In this document: positions 1 to 6,924 of the stretch, piece after piece
Position numbering within the stretch: position 1 is the first letter of the stretch
Layout: each line of letters opens with the position of its first letter
NCBI GenBank assembly: GCA_045600965.1
Contig: JAZRYW010000021.1
Coordinates: forward strand, 1 to 11,420
Direction of reading: 5' to 3'
Length of the DNA stretch: 11,420 nucleotides
Source: RGIG6374 sp045600965
Lineage (GTDB): Bacteria > Bacteroidota > Bacteroidia > Bacteroidales > UBA932
Program-made: the position numbers and the translations under genes
Notes under the pieces: model-generated
What the model saw: the letters and a program-made list of their open reading frames with translations, nothing else
The model's database searches: none
What the model was told of the DNA's origin: nothing

Positions 1-164
1 AGAACCTGTTTTGAAATGGTTCACAAAATTTGTTATAGAAGATTTTTGAGGATAGATTTTCTCTTGAAGAAGGAGCAATGCAAAGGCATTGTAACTGATG
101 AAAGAGGAAATATAGACCAAAAAGATTCATAAAAAATAAAGTTAATTATTTCAAAACAGGTTCT
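1..164 (-). mobile_element. MITE-like element, copy A (complete)
   Basis: This is a short AT-rich element bounded by perfect 17-bp inverted repeats, AGAACCTGTTTTGAAAT at 1-17 and its complement at 148-164. It has no credible ORF. The right end is followed by TTA (with GTTC ending at 163) and the left end is preceded by A, which fits a 3-bp TNA target duplication, although the left flank lies outside the window. A central hairpin has arms CAATGC (76-81) and GCATTG (86-91) around AAAG. The reverse complement aligns along its length with the element at 11284-11420, so the strand is given relative to that copy. The terminal sequence resembles IS5-superfamily ends of the IS1031/ISL2 kind, which make TNA duplications; that family link is inference from memory. 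The element ends 18 bp before the start codon of the next gene, and its composition is far more AT-rich than the neighbouring genes. Confidence 0.82.
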
Positions 165-182
165 TACCAACAACCGTTCCAA

Positions 183-653
183 ATGAAATACATAGTCAGA
201 GCCATAAAGTACTTTTTCTACTTCTGCATTTTCTTCTGCCTGGTGGTGGGGCTGATATATCTCTTCAACAAACCTGCCGACGGAGGCATTCAGGGGATGT
301 TTCAGGAAGGCGCATTCAAGAAGATTGCGCTGGTGTTCGTGGCCATAGCCGCAGTATATCCCAAATTCGGCTTCCGGAAGAGGGAGCTTGACTTGTCCGG
401 CACGTGGAACGACCACCGGGACAGGTTCGAGAGGTTTTTCAAGGACCTTGGCTACGAGAAGGAGAGCGACGACGGGAAAGTGGCCACCTGGCGCATCAGG
501 AGCCTCGCCACGCGCATCTTCAGAATGTGGGAGGACCGTATAACCGTCGATTATTCCGGTGACGTTGTCACCGTGGAGGGCCTCGGCCGCGACGTTATGC
601 GCATAGCCGGCTCGCTTGAATACTTCTCCCGCCGGAGCGAAGACGATCAGTAA
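183..653 (+). CDS. Two-helix membrane protein of unknown function
   Basis: I do not recognise a named family. The 156-residue product has two hydrophobic segments, about residues 8-28 and 44-61, separated by a short polar loop. A basic stretch (FRKREL) follows, then a soluble C-terminal domain of about 90 residues rich in Arg, Asp and Glu. The C-terminal part (FFKDLGYEKE near 103-112, EDRITVDYSG near 130-139, VEGLGRDVMRI near 144-154) reads like a compact alpha/beta cytosolic domain. The membrane location is inferred. The DUF2007 gene starts 18 bp downstream, so the two are probably co-transcribed. The ATG at 183 directly precedes a typical membrane N-terminus. A MITE ends just upstream, and I see no TAnnTTTG promoter box between it and the start. 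Confidence 0.72.
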   Translation: MKYIVRAIKYFFYFCIFFCLVVGLIYLFNKPADGGIQGMFQEGAFKKIALVFVAIAAVYPKFGFRKRELDLSGTWNDHRDRFERFFKDLGYEKESDDGKVATWRIRSLATRIFRMWEDRITVDYSGDVVTVEGLGRDVMRIAGSLEYFSRRSEDDQ

Positions 654-671
654 TCAATCATTTCCAACAAT

Positions 672-932
672 ATGAAAGTCGTAAGAGTATTTTCTCTGGC
701 CTTTGAGGCGGAATTCGCCGCCGGATACCTCGAGAACGAGGGCATCAACGCGCAGGTGTTCAACTCCGACAGCTCATTCACCACATTTGGCGGAGCCTCA
801 CCGATGTACACTGCCAGGGTCTGCGTCAATGACGAGGACTACGACAGGGCGGTGGAAGCGCTTGCAAGGCGTGACGAGGATCTCGCCTCCGATCTCGAGC
901 AGGAGGCGATGAGCGCCGAATACGAGGGCTGA
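672..932 (+). CDS. DUF2007 domain protein
   Basis: This is an 86-residue cytosolic protein matching the DUF2007 pattern (putative prokaryotic signal-transducing protein, PF09413). The N-terminus MKVVRVFSLAFEAEFAAGYL is the family's opening beta strand and helix. It continues with ENEGINAQVFNSDSS and a hydrophobic strand MYTARVCVNDEDYDRAVEAL. The fold is thought to be a small PII-like alpha/beta domain, but no molecular function is established. The protein ends in an acidic tail (about residues 66-86). It lies 18 bp after the membrane protein gene and is probably in the same transcript. Its stop codon is only 2 bp from the stop of the convergent lgt gene, with no obvious terminator hairpin between them. 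Confidence 0.85.
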   Translation: MKVVRVFSLAFEAEFAAGYLENEGINAQVFNSDSSFTTFGGASPMYTARVCVNDEDYDRAVEALARRDEDLASDLEQEAMSAEYEG

Positions 933-934
933 TC

Positions 935-1756
935 CTATTTCCCGGACAGCGTGGCGGGCTTGTTCCTGACCCTTGAAAGGATCAGTATCACGATTCCCGC
1001 AAGGATGAAGGGCACTGACAGCCACTGGCCCATGTTGAGTGTCATACCCTGTTCGAAACCCACCTGGTCCTCCTTGATGAACTCGATGATGAAACGCATC
1101 CCGAAGAGGACTATGAGGAAGAAGCCGAATATCCAGCCCTTGCGGAGCCTGGGAAGGCTTCTGCGATAGCGCGCCAGGAGGAACAGCCCGAGAAGCAGAT
1201 ACGAAAGGGCTTCATAAAGCTGTGTGGGATGCTTTGCGACGGTCTCTCCCCTGCGCTCGAAGATGAATCCCCAGGGAAGGTCGGTGGCGTTGCCGTAAAT
1301 CTCTGAGTTGAAGAGGTTGCCAAGACGTATGCAGCAGCCTGCGAAGCAGATGGTGATGACAAGGCGGTCGAGCAGCCACATCATATCGAAACCGTACTTC
1401 CTGCCGTATTTGCGTACATACCACCATACAGCCAGCAGCACGCCTATTGCGCCGCCGTGGCTGGCCAGCCCCCCTTCCCACACTTTGAGTATCTTGACGG
1501 GGTTGGAAAGATAGTATGCGGGCTCGTAGAAGAGGCAGTGGCCCAGGCGGGCGCCCACTATGGTGCCTATCAGCAGGGCCATAAGCAGCGGGTCAAGCAG
1601 GGTTTCAGGCAGTTTCTCACGCCTGAAGTACCATTTGAAGATATACCATCCTACGATGAAGCCGCCTACGAAGAGCAGCGAATAATAGCGGAGCGCGAAC
1701 CCTCCTATGCGGAAGATTTCGGGGTTGACGTTCCAGTTGATTGCAAGCATATTCAT
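935..1756 (-). CDS. lgt: Prolipoprotein diacylglyceryl transferase
   Basis: Lgt transfers the diacylglyceryl group of phosphatidylglycerol to the lipobox cysteine of prolipoproteins, the first step of lipoprotein maturation, in the inner membrane. The 273-residue sequence has about seven hydrophobic segments. Family motifs are present: GGLASHGGAIG (95-105) with the conserved His100, CIRLGNLFNSEIYG (142-155) with Arg144, Asn147 and Glu152, HPTQLYE (176-182), and GMRFIIEF (219-226) with Arg221. The C-terminal LNMGQWLSVPF is typical of Bacteroidota Lgt. Two in-frame ATGs (1756 and 1750) are possible starts; I use the upstream one. It begins 29 bp after the stop of the upstream methyltransferase gene on the same strand and is probably co-transcribed with it. 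Confidence 0.97.
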   Translation of the reverse strand: MNMLAINWNVNPEIFRIGGFALRYYSLLFVGGFIVGWYIFKWYFRREKLPETLLDPLLMALLIGTIVGARLGHCLFYEPAYYLSNPVKILKVWEGGLASHGGAIGVLLAVWWYVRKYGRKYGFDMMWLLDRLVITICFAGCCIRLGNLFNSEIYGNATDLPWGFIFERRGETVAKHPTQLYEALSYLLLGLFLLARYRRSLPRLRKGWIFGFFLIVLFGMRFIIEFIKEDQVGFEQGMTLNMGQWLSVPFILAGIVILILSRVRNKPATLSGK

Positions 1757-1785
1757 ATCGTCAATTTAGAAGCTTAAACAGCTTC

Positions 1786-2709
1786 TTATTTTTTCAATCT
1801 TACAAACACACTCAGCGGCAAGGCTTTGCCGGCACGGTCACGGAGGTACAGTTCGCCGCTTTCAATGCTCCTGCAGTCGGAATCCGTCCTTATGCCGAAG
1901 GCCTGACGGACGAGAGTGTCGGCAAGAAGCGACGAATAGCCGTTGGAATAGAGGTTCAGCACCACGAAACTGTCCTTCGGGGCGAGAAGGGAGGCGACGC
2001 TTGAGAGCATATCGAAGAGACATTCGTCAAGTTTCCACTTCTCACCGTCCGGCCCGTGGCCGTAGGCGGGAGGGTCGAGGATGATGCCGTTGTAGAGGTT
2101 GCCCCTGCGAACCTCGCGGCGGGCGAACTTCAGGGCGTCCTCGACAACCCAGCGTATGTCGCTCATCGAACTGAGTTCCATATTGTTCCTGGCCCAGGTG
2201 ACCACCTGTTTCACGGAATCGAGATGGGTGACCTGAGCGCCTGCGGCACGCGCCGCGAGGGATGCGCCGCCGGTGTAGGCGAAAAGGTTCAACACCCTGG
2301 GAACTGCCACGCCGGTGTTGCGCAGGGCGGTCACCGTGTCATATATCCAGTCCCAGTTGGGAGCCTGCTCGGGAAATACGCCCACGTGCTTGAAGGAGGT
2401 CAGGCCAAGACGCAGCTTGAAGGAGGCCGCGCTGTCCCCGCGGTAGGATATCACCCACTGCTCGGGCATACGTCCCAGCATCTTCCAGGTGCCGCTGTCC
2501 TCCTTGCCCGCCTTGCCGAAGCCTGCGCCCGTGACAAAGCGCGTCTGAGCCGCCTTGAGCCACTGCTGCTCATCGAGGGTCCTGTTCCACAGGGCCTTCG
2601 GTTCGGGCCGTATCATTGTGTACTGTCCGAAACGTTCCAGCTTCTCGAAATTGCCGGAATCTATCAGTTCATAGTCTTTCCAGAGAGTTGACGGGCTTTG
2701 CAGCAGCAT
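1786..2709 (-). CDS. Class I SAM-dependent methyltransferase (RlmI-like)
   Basis: This 307-residue protein has a Rossmann-type methyltransferase domain in its C-terminal half. The SAM-binding motif I is VLNLFAYTGGAS (139-150), followed by the acidic motif II Asp164 in THLDSVKQ. The catalytic-type motif IV is ILDPPAYGHGPDGEKW (210-225). The DPPAYG and FAYTGG signatures place it near the RlmI/YccW-like (COG1092) enzymes that methylate 23S rRNA cytosine. The N-terminal half lacks an obvious PUA domain and instead carries the WKMLGRMPEQWVISYRGD region (75-92) seen in Bacteroidota homologues. An RNA substrate is likely but not proven. A Bacteroidota-like promoter box lies about 20 bp before the ATG. 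The gene is divergent from pgk and lies upstream of lgt on the same strand. Confidence 0.88.
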   Translation of the reverse strand: MLLQSPSTLWKDYELIDSGNFEKLERFGQYTMIRPEPKALWNRTLDEQQWLKAAQTRFVTGAGFGKAGKEDSGTWKMLGRMPEQWVISYRGDSAASFKLRLGLTSFKHVGVFPEQAPNWDWIYDTVTALRNTGVAVPRVLNLFAYTGGASLAARAAGAQVTHLDSVKQVVTWARNNMELSSMSDIRWVVEDALKFARREVRRGNLYNGIILDPPAYGHGPDGEKWKLDECLFDMLSSVASLLAPKDSFVVLNLYSNGYSSLLADTLVRQAFGIRTDSDCRSIESGELYLRDRAGKALPLSVFVRLKK

Positions 2710-2712
2710 ATT

Positions 2713-2726
2713 GTTGATTTATCAAC
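2713..2726. promoter_or_regulatory. Inverted repeat in the methyltransferase leader
   Basis: The arms GTTGAT (2713-2718) and ATCAAC (2721-2726) flank a TT spacer immediately before the methyltransferase ATG. They lie between that gene's -7-like box and its start codon. It could be an operator or a small mRNA hairpin, but a 6-bp arm can occur by chance. Confidence 0.25.
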
Positions 2727-2728
2727 CC

Positions 2729-2736
2729 CAAAGATA
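2729..2736 (-). promoter_or_regulatory. Bacteroidota -7 box for methyltransferase-lgt
   Basis: TATCTTTG on the - strand is an exact match to the Bacteroidota TAnnTTTG -7 consensus, about 20 bp upstream of the methyltransferase ATG. That leaves a short leader of about 15 nt. I see no clear TTG at the expected -33 spacing, so only half of the promoter is supported. Confidence 0.6.
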
Positions 2737-2757
2737 ATGCTTTATTCTTTTTTTATC

Positions 2758-2765
2758 TATTTTTG
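2758..2765 (+). promoter_or_regulatory. Bacteroidota -7 box for the pgk operon
   Basis: TATTTTTG matches TAnnTTTG and lies 57 bp upstream of the pgk ATG. Transcription would be expected to start near 2770, giving a leader of about 50 nt that opens with the hairpin at 2778-2792. A good -33 TTG is not visible in the AT-rich stretch upstream. The box is 21 bp from the oppositely oriented methyltransferase box, so the two promoters share one short intergenic region. Confidence 0.55.
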
Positions 2766-2769
2766 TACG

Positions 2770-2799
2770 ATGAAAAAAGGCCCTCCGGGCCTCCGATAA
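2770..2799 (+). promoter_or_regulatory. pgk leader hairpin with a nine-codon mini-ORF
   Basis: A GC-rich perfect hairpin, AGGCCC (2778-2783), loop TCC, GGGCCT (2787-2792), sits near the predicted 5' end of the pgk mRNA. It stands out in otherwise AT-rich DNA. The same bases fall inside a short reading frame, ATG at 2770 to TAA at 2797-2799, encoding MKKGPPGLR. The hairpin could stabilise the 5' end or act as a leader control element. Translation of the mini-ORF is speculative, because the ATG would lie almost at the transcript's first base. There is no U-run after the stem, so it is not a simple terminator. Confidence 0.35.
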
Positions 2800-2822
2800 G
2801 GATAAATCCATATAGAACAGAT

Positions 2823-4073
2823 ATGCAAAGTATTGACACCTACAACTTTAATGGCAAGAAGGCCATCGTCAGAGTAGACTTCAACGTTCCTCTTGATGAA
2901 AATTTCAACATTACTGACGACACCCGTATCCGTGCGGCCATACCGACCCTCAAGAAGGTCCTCGCAGGTGGCGGAGCCCTCATCATAATGTCACATCTCG
3001 GCCGTCCGAAGGGAGTTACCGACAAGTATTCCCTCAAGCACATCATCGGCCGCGTTGAGGAACTCCTCGGCACAAAGGTCCAGTTCGCTCCCGACTGTAT
3101 GCGCGCTGCCGTTCAGGCACAGGGCCTGAAGGCCGGTGAAGTCCTCCTTCTCGAAAACCTCCGCTTCTACGCAGAGGAGGAAGGCAAACCCAGAGGACTC
3201 GCGGAAGACGCTTCCGACGAAGAGAAAAAGGCTGCCAAGGCAGAGGTCAAGGAAAGCCAGAAAGGCTTCGTGAAGACTCTCGCCTCATATGCCGACTGCT
3301 ACATCAACGACGCATTCGGCACCGCCCACCGCGCACACGCCTCAACAGCCCTCATCGCCAAGTATTTCCCTCAGGACAAGATGTTCGGTTACCTGATGGA
3401 AGGCGAGATCAAGGCTATCGACAACGTGCTGAAGAACGCCCAGCACCCCTTCACCGCCATCATAGGCGGCTCGAAGGTGTCCAGCAAGCTCGCAGTGCTC
3501 GAAAATATGCTTGAAAAGGTTGACAACCTCATCATAGGCGGAGGTATGGGTTATACCTTCATCAAGGCCGAAGGCGGAAAGATAGGCAACTCGCTCCACG
3601 AGGATGACCTCATCCCCCAGGCTGTCGAAATTATGAACAAGGCAAAGGAAAAGGGAGTGAACATCTATCTCTCAATCCAGACCAACGTGGCCGACGACTT
3701 CTCCAACGAAGCCAACACCAAGCTCGTTCCCTCCCACGAAATTCCTGACGGATGGGAAGGAATGGATGCAGGCCCGCTGTCCCTGGAACGTTGGAGGAAT
3801 GTCATCCTCTCATCCAAGACCATACTCTGGAACGGCCCTGTCGGCGTGTTCGAGATGCCCGCCTTCGCAAAGGGAACCCTCCGGATTGCAAGCGCTCTGG
3901 CAGAGGCCACTGAAAAGGGCGCATACACCCTCGTAGGCGGCGGTGACTCCGTTGCAGCCGTTACCCAGATGGGCTACGCCAGCAAGGTAAGTTATGTATC
4001 CACCGGCGGTGGCGCAATGCTCGAAGCCCTTGAAGGCAAGGACCTCCCCGGCATCGCAGCCATCAGGGAATAA
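2823..4073 (+). CDS. pgk: Phosphoglycerate kinase
   Basis: Pgk reversibly transfers phosphate from 1,3-bisphosphoglycerate to ADP, making ATP and 3-phosphoglycerate in cytosolic glycolysis. The 416-residue protein has all the landmarks. RVDFNVPLD (17-25), SHLGRPKG (57-64), LLENLRFY (109-116) and FGTAHRAHAST (165-175) form the basic substrate site. GGSKVSSKL (215-223), WNGPVGVFE (336-344) and GGGDSVAAV (372-380) form the nucleotide site. The acidic insert around 117-145 is common in Bacteroidales Pgk. The segment NIYLSIQT (280-287) differs from the usual LPVD-type sequence, but this is not a catalytic position. I start at the ATG at 2823, because the longer frame would begin at an unlikely TTG at 2763 inside the promoter box. 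It is the first gene of a five-gene operon. Confidence 0.98.
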   Translation: MQSIDTYNFNGKKAIVRVDFNVPLDENFNITDDTRIRAAIPTLKKVLAGGGALIIMSHLGRPKGVTDKYSLKHIIGRVEELLGTKVQFAPDCMRAAVQAQGLKAGEVLLLENLRFYAEEEGKPRGLAEDASDEEKKAAKAEVKESQKGFVKTLASYADCYINDAFGTAHRAHASTALIAKYFPQDKMFGYLMEGEIKAIDNVLKNAQHPFTAIIGGSKVSSKLAVLENMLEKVDNLIIGGGMGYTFIKAEGGKIGNSLHEDDLIPQAVEIMNKAKEKGVNIYLSIQTNVADDFSNEANTKLVPSHEIPDGWEGMDAGPLSLERWRNVILSSKTILWNGPVGVFEMPAFAKGTLRIASALAEATEKGAYTLVGGGDSVAAVTQMGYASKVSYVSTGGGAMLEALEGKDLPGIAAIRE

Positions 4074-4082
4074 GCTTCCGCC

Positions 4083-5069
4083 ATGATAAGGGAACAACTT
4101 CTGTCGCTCGACTCCGTAAACCTCAATCTCGGAGGCGGCACAGGTCCTATAATGAGCGCCGTGCTGGCGCTCATTATGTTCGGTGTGGCTCTCGGTATCA
4201 GGGTGGACACCCTCAAGCAGGTGTTCATCAGGCCTAAGTCGTTGCTGACAGGTATTCTTCTGCAATGGGTCGGCCTTCCGCTTGTGACCTTCCTTCTGAT
4301 AGTGGTCTTCAACAAGTGGCTGACCCCTATGGTGTGTCTGGGTATGATACTGGTGGCAAGCTGTCCCGGAGGAAACATATCCAACTTCATCAGCTCGCTC
4401 TCGAAGGCCAACGTGGCGCTTTCAGTCAGTATGACCGCCGTCGCAACGGTATGCGCGCCTTTCGTCACCCCCGTCAGCTTCTGGCTCTGGGGCAACCTCT
4501 ACCTCAAATACGCCAGCCTCTACGGCGCGATGACCATCCCTCACCTGCAGATACCTTTCTGGGACATATTCACCACGGTTTTCATAATCCTCGGCATTCC
4601 CATCGTGCTCGGTATGCTCTGCGCGCACTATCTCCCCAAGTTGACCGAAAAAATCAAGAAACCGTTCTCGATATTCTCGATAGTCGTGTTTGTGGTGATG
4701 GTGCTCGGTATGTTCATACCCAACTGGCAGCTGTTCATCCACTACATCGTCTTCATATTCATACTTGTGCTGATCCACAACGCCTGCGCATTCGGCACGG
4801 GCTGGTTCGGCGCATCGCTTATGAAGCTTCCGCGTCTTGACCGCAGGGCCATCACGGTGGAGGTCGGCATACAGAACTCCGGCCTCGGACTGACACTCCT
4901 TCTCAATCCTGAAATCTTCAAGCCCGAAGTATGGAGCAATCCGGCCATAGGAGTGATGTATGGAGGTATGCTGTTCGTAACGGCCTGGTGGGGCATCTGG
5001 CACATTGTCTCAGGCCTCGGAGTGGCAACAATATTCCGTCATAGCCCCTCCCCCGGAACGGAAGGATGA
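4083..5069 (+). CDS. Bile acid:sodium symporter (BASS) family transporter
   Basis: This 328-residue inner-membrane protein has about nine or ten hydrophobic helices and the BASS family signatures. These are ASCPGGNISNFISS (92-105), the following NVALSVSMTA (110-119), and the second half's VEVGIQNSGLGLTLLLNP (259-276). In solved bacterial homologues the Glu and Gln of this last motif coordinate sodium; here they are Glu260 and Gln264. The family imports organic anions such as bile acids, pantothenate or keto acids with sodium, and the substrate cannot be told from sequence. The gene starts 9 bp after pgk and its last codons overlap the miaA start (ATGA), so translation is probably coupled. The link to glycolysis or tRNA modification is not evident. 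Confidence 0.9.
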   Translation: MIREQLLSLDSVNLNLGGGTGPIMSAVLALIMFGVALGIRVDTLKQVFIRPKSLLTGILLQWVGLPLVTFLLIVVFNKWLTPMVCLGMILVASCPGGNISNFISSLSKANVALSVSMTAVATVCAPFVTPVSFWLWGNLYLKYASLYGAMTIPHLQIPFWDIFTTVFIILGIPIVLGMLCAHYLPKLTEKIKKPFSIFSIVVFVVMVLGMFIPNWQLFIHYIVFIFILVLIHNACAFGTGWFGASLMKLPRLDRRAITVEVGIQNSGLGLTLLLNPEIFKPEVWSNPAIGVMYGGMLFVTAWWGIWHIVSGLGVATIFRHSPSPGTEG

Positions 5070-5947
5070 TGGATTGTGACCTGATATGCATCCTCGGGCC
5101 TACGGCAAGCGGAAAGACAAGGTTCGCCGTCAGGCTGGCACGCAGGCTGGGAGCCGAAATCATTTCGGGCGATTCCAGACAGGTGTACCGGGGAATGGAT
5201 ATCGGGACAGGAAAGGATCTGGAGGAATACGGTGACGTACCGTACCACCTCATCGACATCGTGGATGCCGGAACGAAATATAACATCTTCCAGTATCAGC
5301 GCGATTTCGAGGCCGTCTGGCAGGACATTACCGGCAGGGGCGCAAGGGCGATACTGTGCGGTGGAAGCGGACTTTATATGGAGACCGTCACGCGCGCTTT
5401 CAGGCTCGCCGACGTGCCGCCGGACCCGCTCCTCCGCGCAGAACTGGAGAAGTGTGACGACCAAACGCTCATAGAGCGCCTCGCTTCACTCAAGCGCCTT
5501 CACAACACCACCGACTTCGACACCCGCAAACGGCTAATAAGGGAACTCGAGATAGCTATTTACCAGAGCGAGCACCCTGTGGAAAGAAGCGGATATCTTC
5601 CCAAACGCACCCGCTACATAGGTCTGAAGGTTGACCGTGACCAAAGGAACGCCCGAATTGACAGACGGCTCAGGGAGAGGCTCGAAAACGGGATGGTCGA
5701 TGAGGTGAAGCGCCTTCTCGAAAGCGGGATAAGCGCAGAGGACCTCATATACTACGGCCTTGAATACAAATATGTTACAAGTTACGTAATCGGGGATATG
5801 GATTACGATACGATGGTTGAAAGACTGTCCATCGCCATACATCAGTTCGCCAAAAGGCAGATGACATGGTTCCGCGGTATGGAACGACGCGGGATAGAGA
5901 TAGAATGGGTTGAACCCGATTGCGACATTGAAACCCTTGCAATATGA
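5066..5947 (+). CDS. miaA: tRNA dimethylallyltransferase (MiaA)
   Basis: MiaA transfers a dimethylallyl group from DMAPP to N6 of A37 in tRNAs that read codons starting with U. The 293-residue protein shows the P-loop GPTASGKT (11-18), the catalytic GDSRQVYRGMDIGTGK (35-50), PYHLIDI, the GGSGLY loop, and the C-terminal FAKRQMTWFRGMERRG motif. The segment DLIYYGLEYKYVTSYV replaces the more common GY-(K/R)-EL sequence. I associate this variant with the second MiaA-type paralogue of Bacteroides-group genomes, so a canonical miaA may exist elsewhere (inference). Tandem ATGs at 5066 and 5069 are preceded by AAGG. The start overlaps the transporter stop, and the stop overlaps the next start. Confidence 0.94.
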   Translation: MMDCDLICILGPTASGKTRFAVRLARRLGAEIISGDSRQVYRGMDIGTGKDLEEYGDVPYHLIDIVDAGTKYNIFQYQRDFEAVWQDITGRGARAILCGGSGLYMETVTRAFRLADVPPDPLLRAELEKCDDQTLIERLASLKRLHNTTDFDTRKRLIRELEIAIYQSEHPVERSGYLPKRTRYIGLKVDRDQRNARIDRRLRERLENGMVDEVKRLLESGISAEDLIYYGLEYKYVTSYVIGDMDYDTMVERLSIAIHQFAKRQMTWFRGMERRGIEIEWVEPDCDIETLAI

Positions 5948-6924
5948 AACTATACAGATTCACGGCAGTTTCCGTCCTGCTTCTCACAACGGCGGCATTT
6001 TCAGGGGCGCAGAACCCTTCCGGCCTCAAATACACCGATGCAAACCTCCTTACCGTCGTAGGACAGGGCTCCGCCGTGCGCTTCTCGTCCAACTCCACCT
6101 GCATCGGAGCGAAATGGGCCGGAGACGGGATATGCGGCATAGATCTGTACAAGCTTGACGGGGGACAGTGGAAATTCACAGGCGTGGTGAGTCCCTCCCG
6201 CTCTGCGGAGTGCAATCCGGACGGGGACCTGCGCGAATATCTCGCCTTCCTGCCATCCTGTGGCGTGGTGGACAGCCTTGCTTTCGGCTGCGAACCCCAG
6301 GCCGTCATAGCCCTTCCGCAGGATGACATTCTGACCGGGAAAGGCAGGCCCTATGTATTCTGCGGCACCGCAGCGAATCTGACAGGATGCGTTTCGCGCC
6401 CCGGACTGACATATCCGGCCATCATAAGCCGCCGCACCGGCAGGGAGAGCATAATCCTCCCGGCTGACTGCATTGCGGAAATGGATTCCCTGATGGCGGC
6501 CACCGTTGCGGCCATCGACGCCGAAGCCTATGTGGTCGACTGCCGTGACGCGATGGACTTTCCGGCGATGCGCGACAGCGCTGAGCGTTTCATATCGTAC
6601 GTTGAAGGCATAAGACCGCAGAGCAAGGTCTATATGGTGAAGACCGATCTGCTCGGAGGGGATATGGAGGGCACAATGGACGGCGTTCACCTGAACGACC
6701 TCGGAGCGATGCGTCTGGCCGATGAACTTATGAAGCAGATGGGCCTCGGCAGATATGTGCCTTCGATGAAGAAGGATTTGAACGACCTCCAGAGGCGCAA
6801 TGTGGAACTCATAGCGCTTATGGCTGTCCTGCTGATTCTGGCACACTACGTGAGGAAGGGTTTTGGCGGAAAGAACCGCAAGTCATTCTCAAGCGACAAC
6901 GAAAATGCCCAAGGCAAGGAGTAA
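5944..6924 (+). CDS. SGNH/GDSL-family envelope protein lacking the Ser nucleophile
   Basis: The 326-residue protein has a signal peptide (about 1-22, SGA-Q cleavage), an N-terminal GxDLY-type domain (GIDLY at 65-69, PF14607-like), an SGNH hydrolase-like domain (about 135-265), and a C-terminal transmembrane helix (about 288-303) followed by a basic tail. It is therefore probably periplasmic and anchored in the inner membrane. In relatives (PF14606-like) block I reads YGTSI-xQGxCxSRPG. Here residues 140-154 are CGTAANLTGCVSRPG, so the Ser aligns with Ala143. The usual block II INLGFSGNG region is IILPADCIAEM (170-180), lacking the oxyanion Gly and the Asn. The late DGVHLNDLG (246-254) keeps the Asp and His. 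Hydrolase activity is therefore doubtful and a binding or structural role is possible. It overlaps miaA by 4 bp and smpB by 20 bp. Confidence 0.82.
   Translation: MKLYRFTAVSVLLLTTAAFSGAQNPSGLKYTDANLLTVVGQGSAVRFSSNSTCIGAKWAGDGICGIDLYKLDGGQWKFTGVVSPSRSAECNPDGDLREYLAFLPSCGVVDSLAFGCEPQAVIALPQDDILTGKGRPYVFCGTAANLTGCVSRPGLTYPAIISRRTGRESIILPADCIAEMDSLMAATVAAIDAEAYVVDCRDAMDFPAMRDSAERFISYVEGIRPQSKVYMVKTDLLGGDMEGTMDGVHLNDLGAMRLADELMKQMGLGRYVPSMKKDLNDLQRRNVELIALMAVLLILAHYVRKGFGGKNRKSFSSDNENAQGKE

Noticed and set aside
33..416. 127-codon open frame on the - strand across the MITE and the next gene
   Set aside because: It is the antisense of the two-helix protein gene run into AT-rich MITE sequence. It has no family resemblance and spans an insertion boundary.
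2056..2691. 211-codon + strand frame opposite the methyltransferase
   Set aside because: It is a shadow frame. The - strand product has clear methyltransferase motifs, and this one has none.
2763..2822. N-terminal extension of Pgk
   Set aside because: It would begin at a TTG inside the promoter box and add 20 residues not found in Pgk.
3810..4495. Long - strand frames opposite pgk and the transporter gene
   Set aside because: They are antisense shadows in GC-rich coding DNA. Products are low-complexity His/Arg-rich and unrelated to known families.
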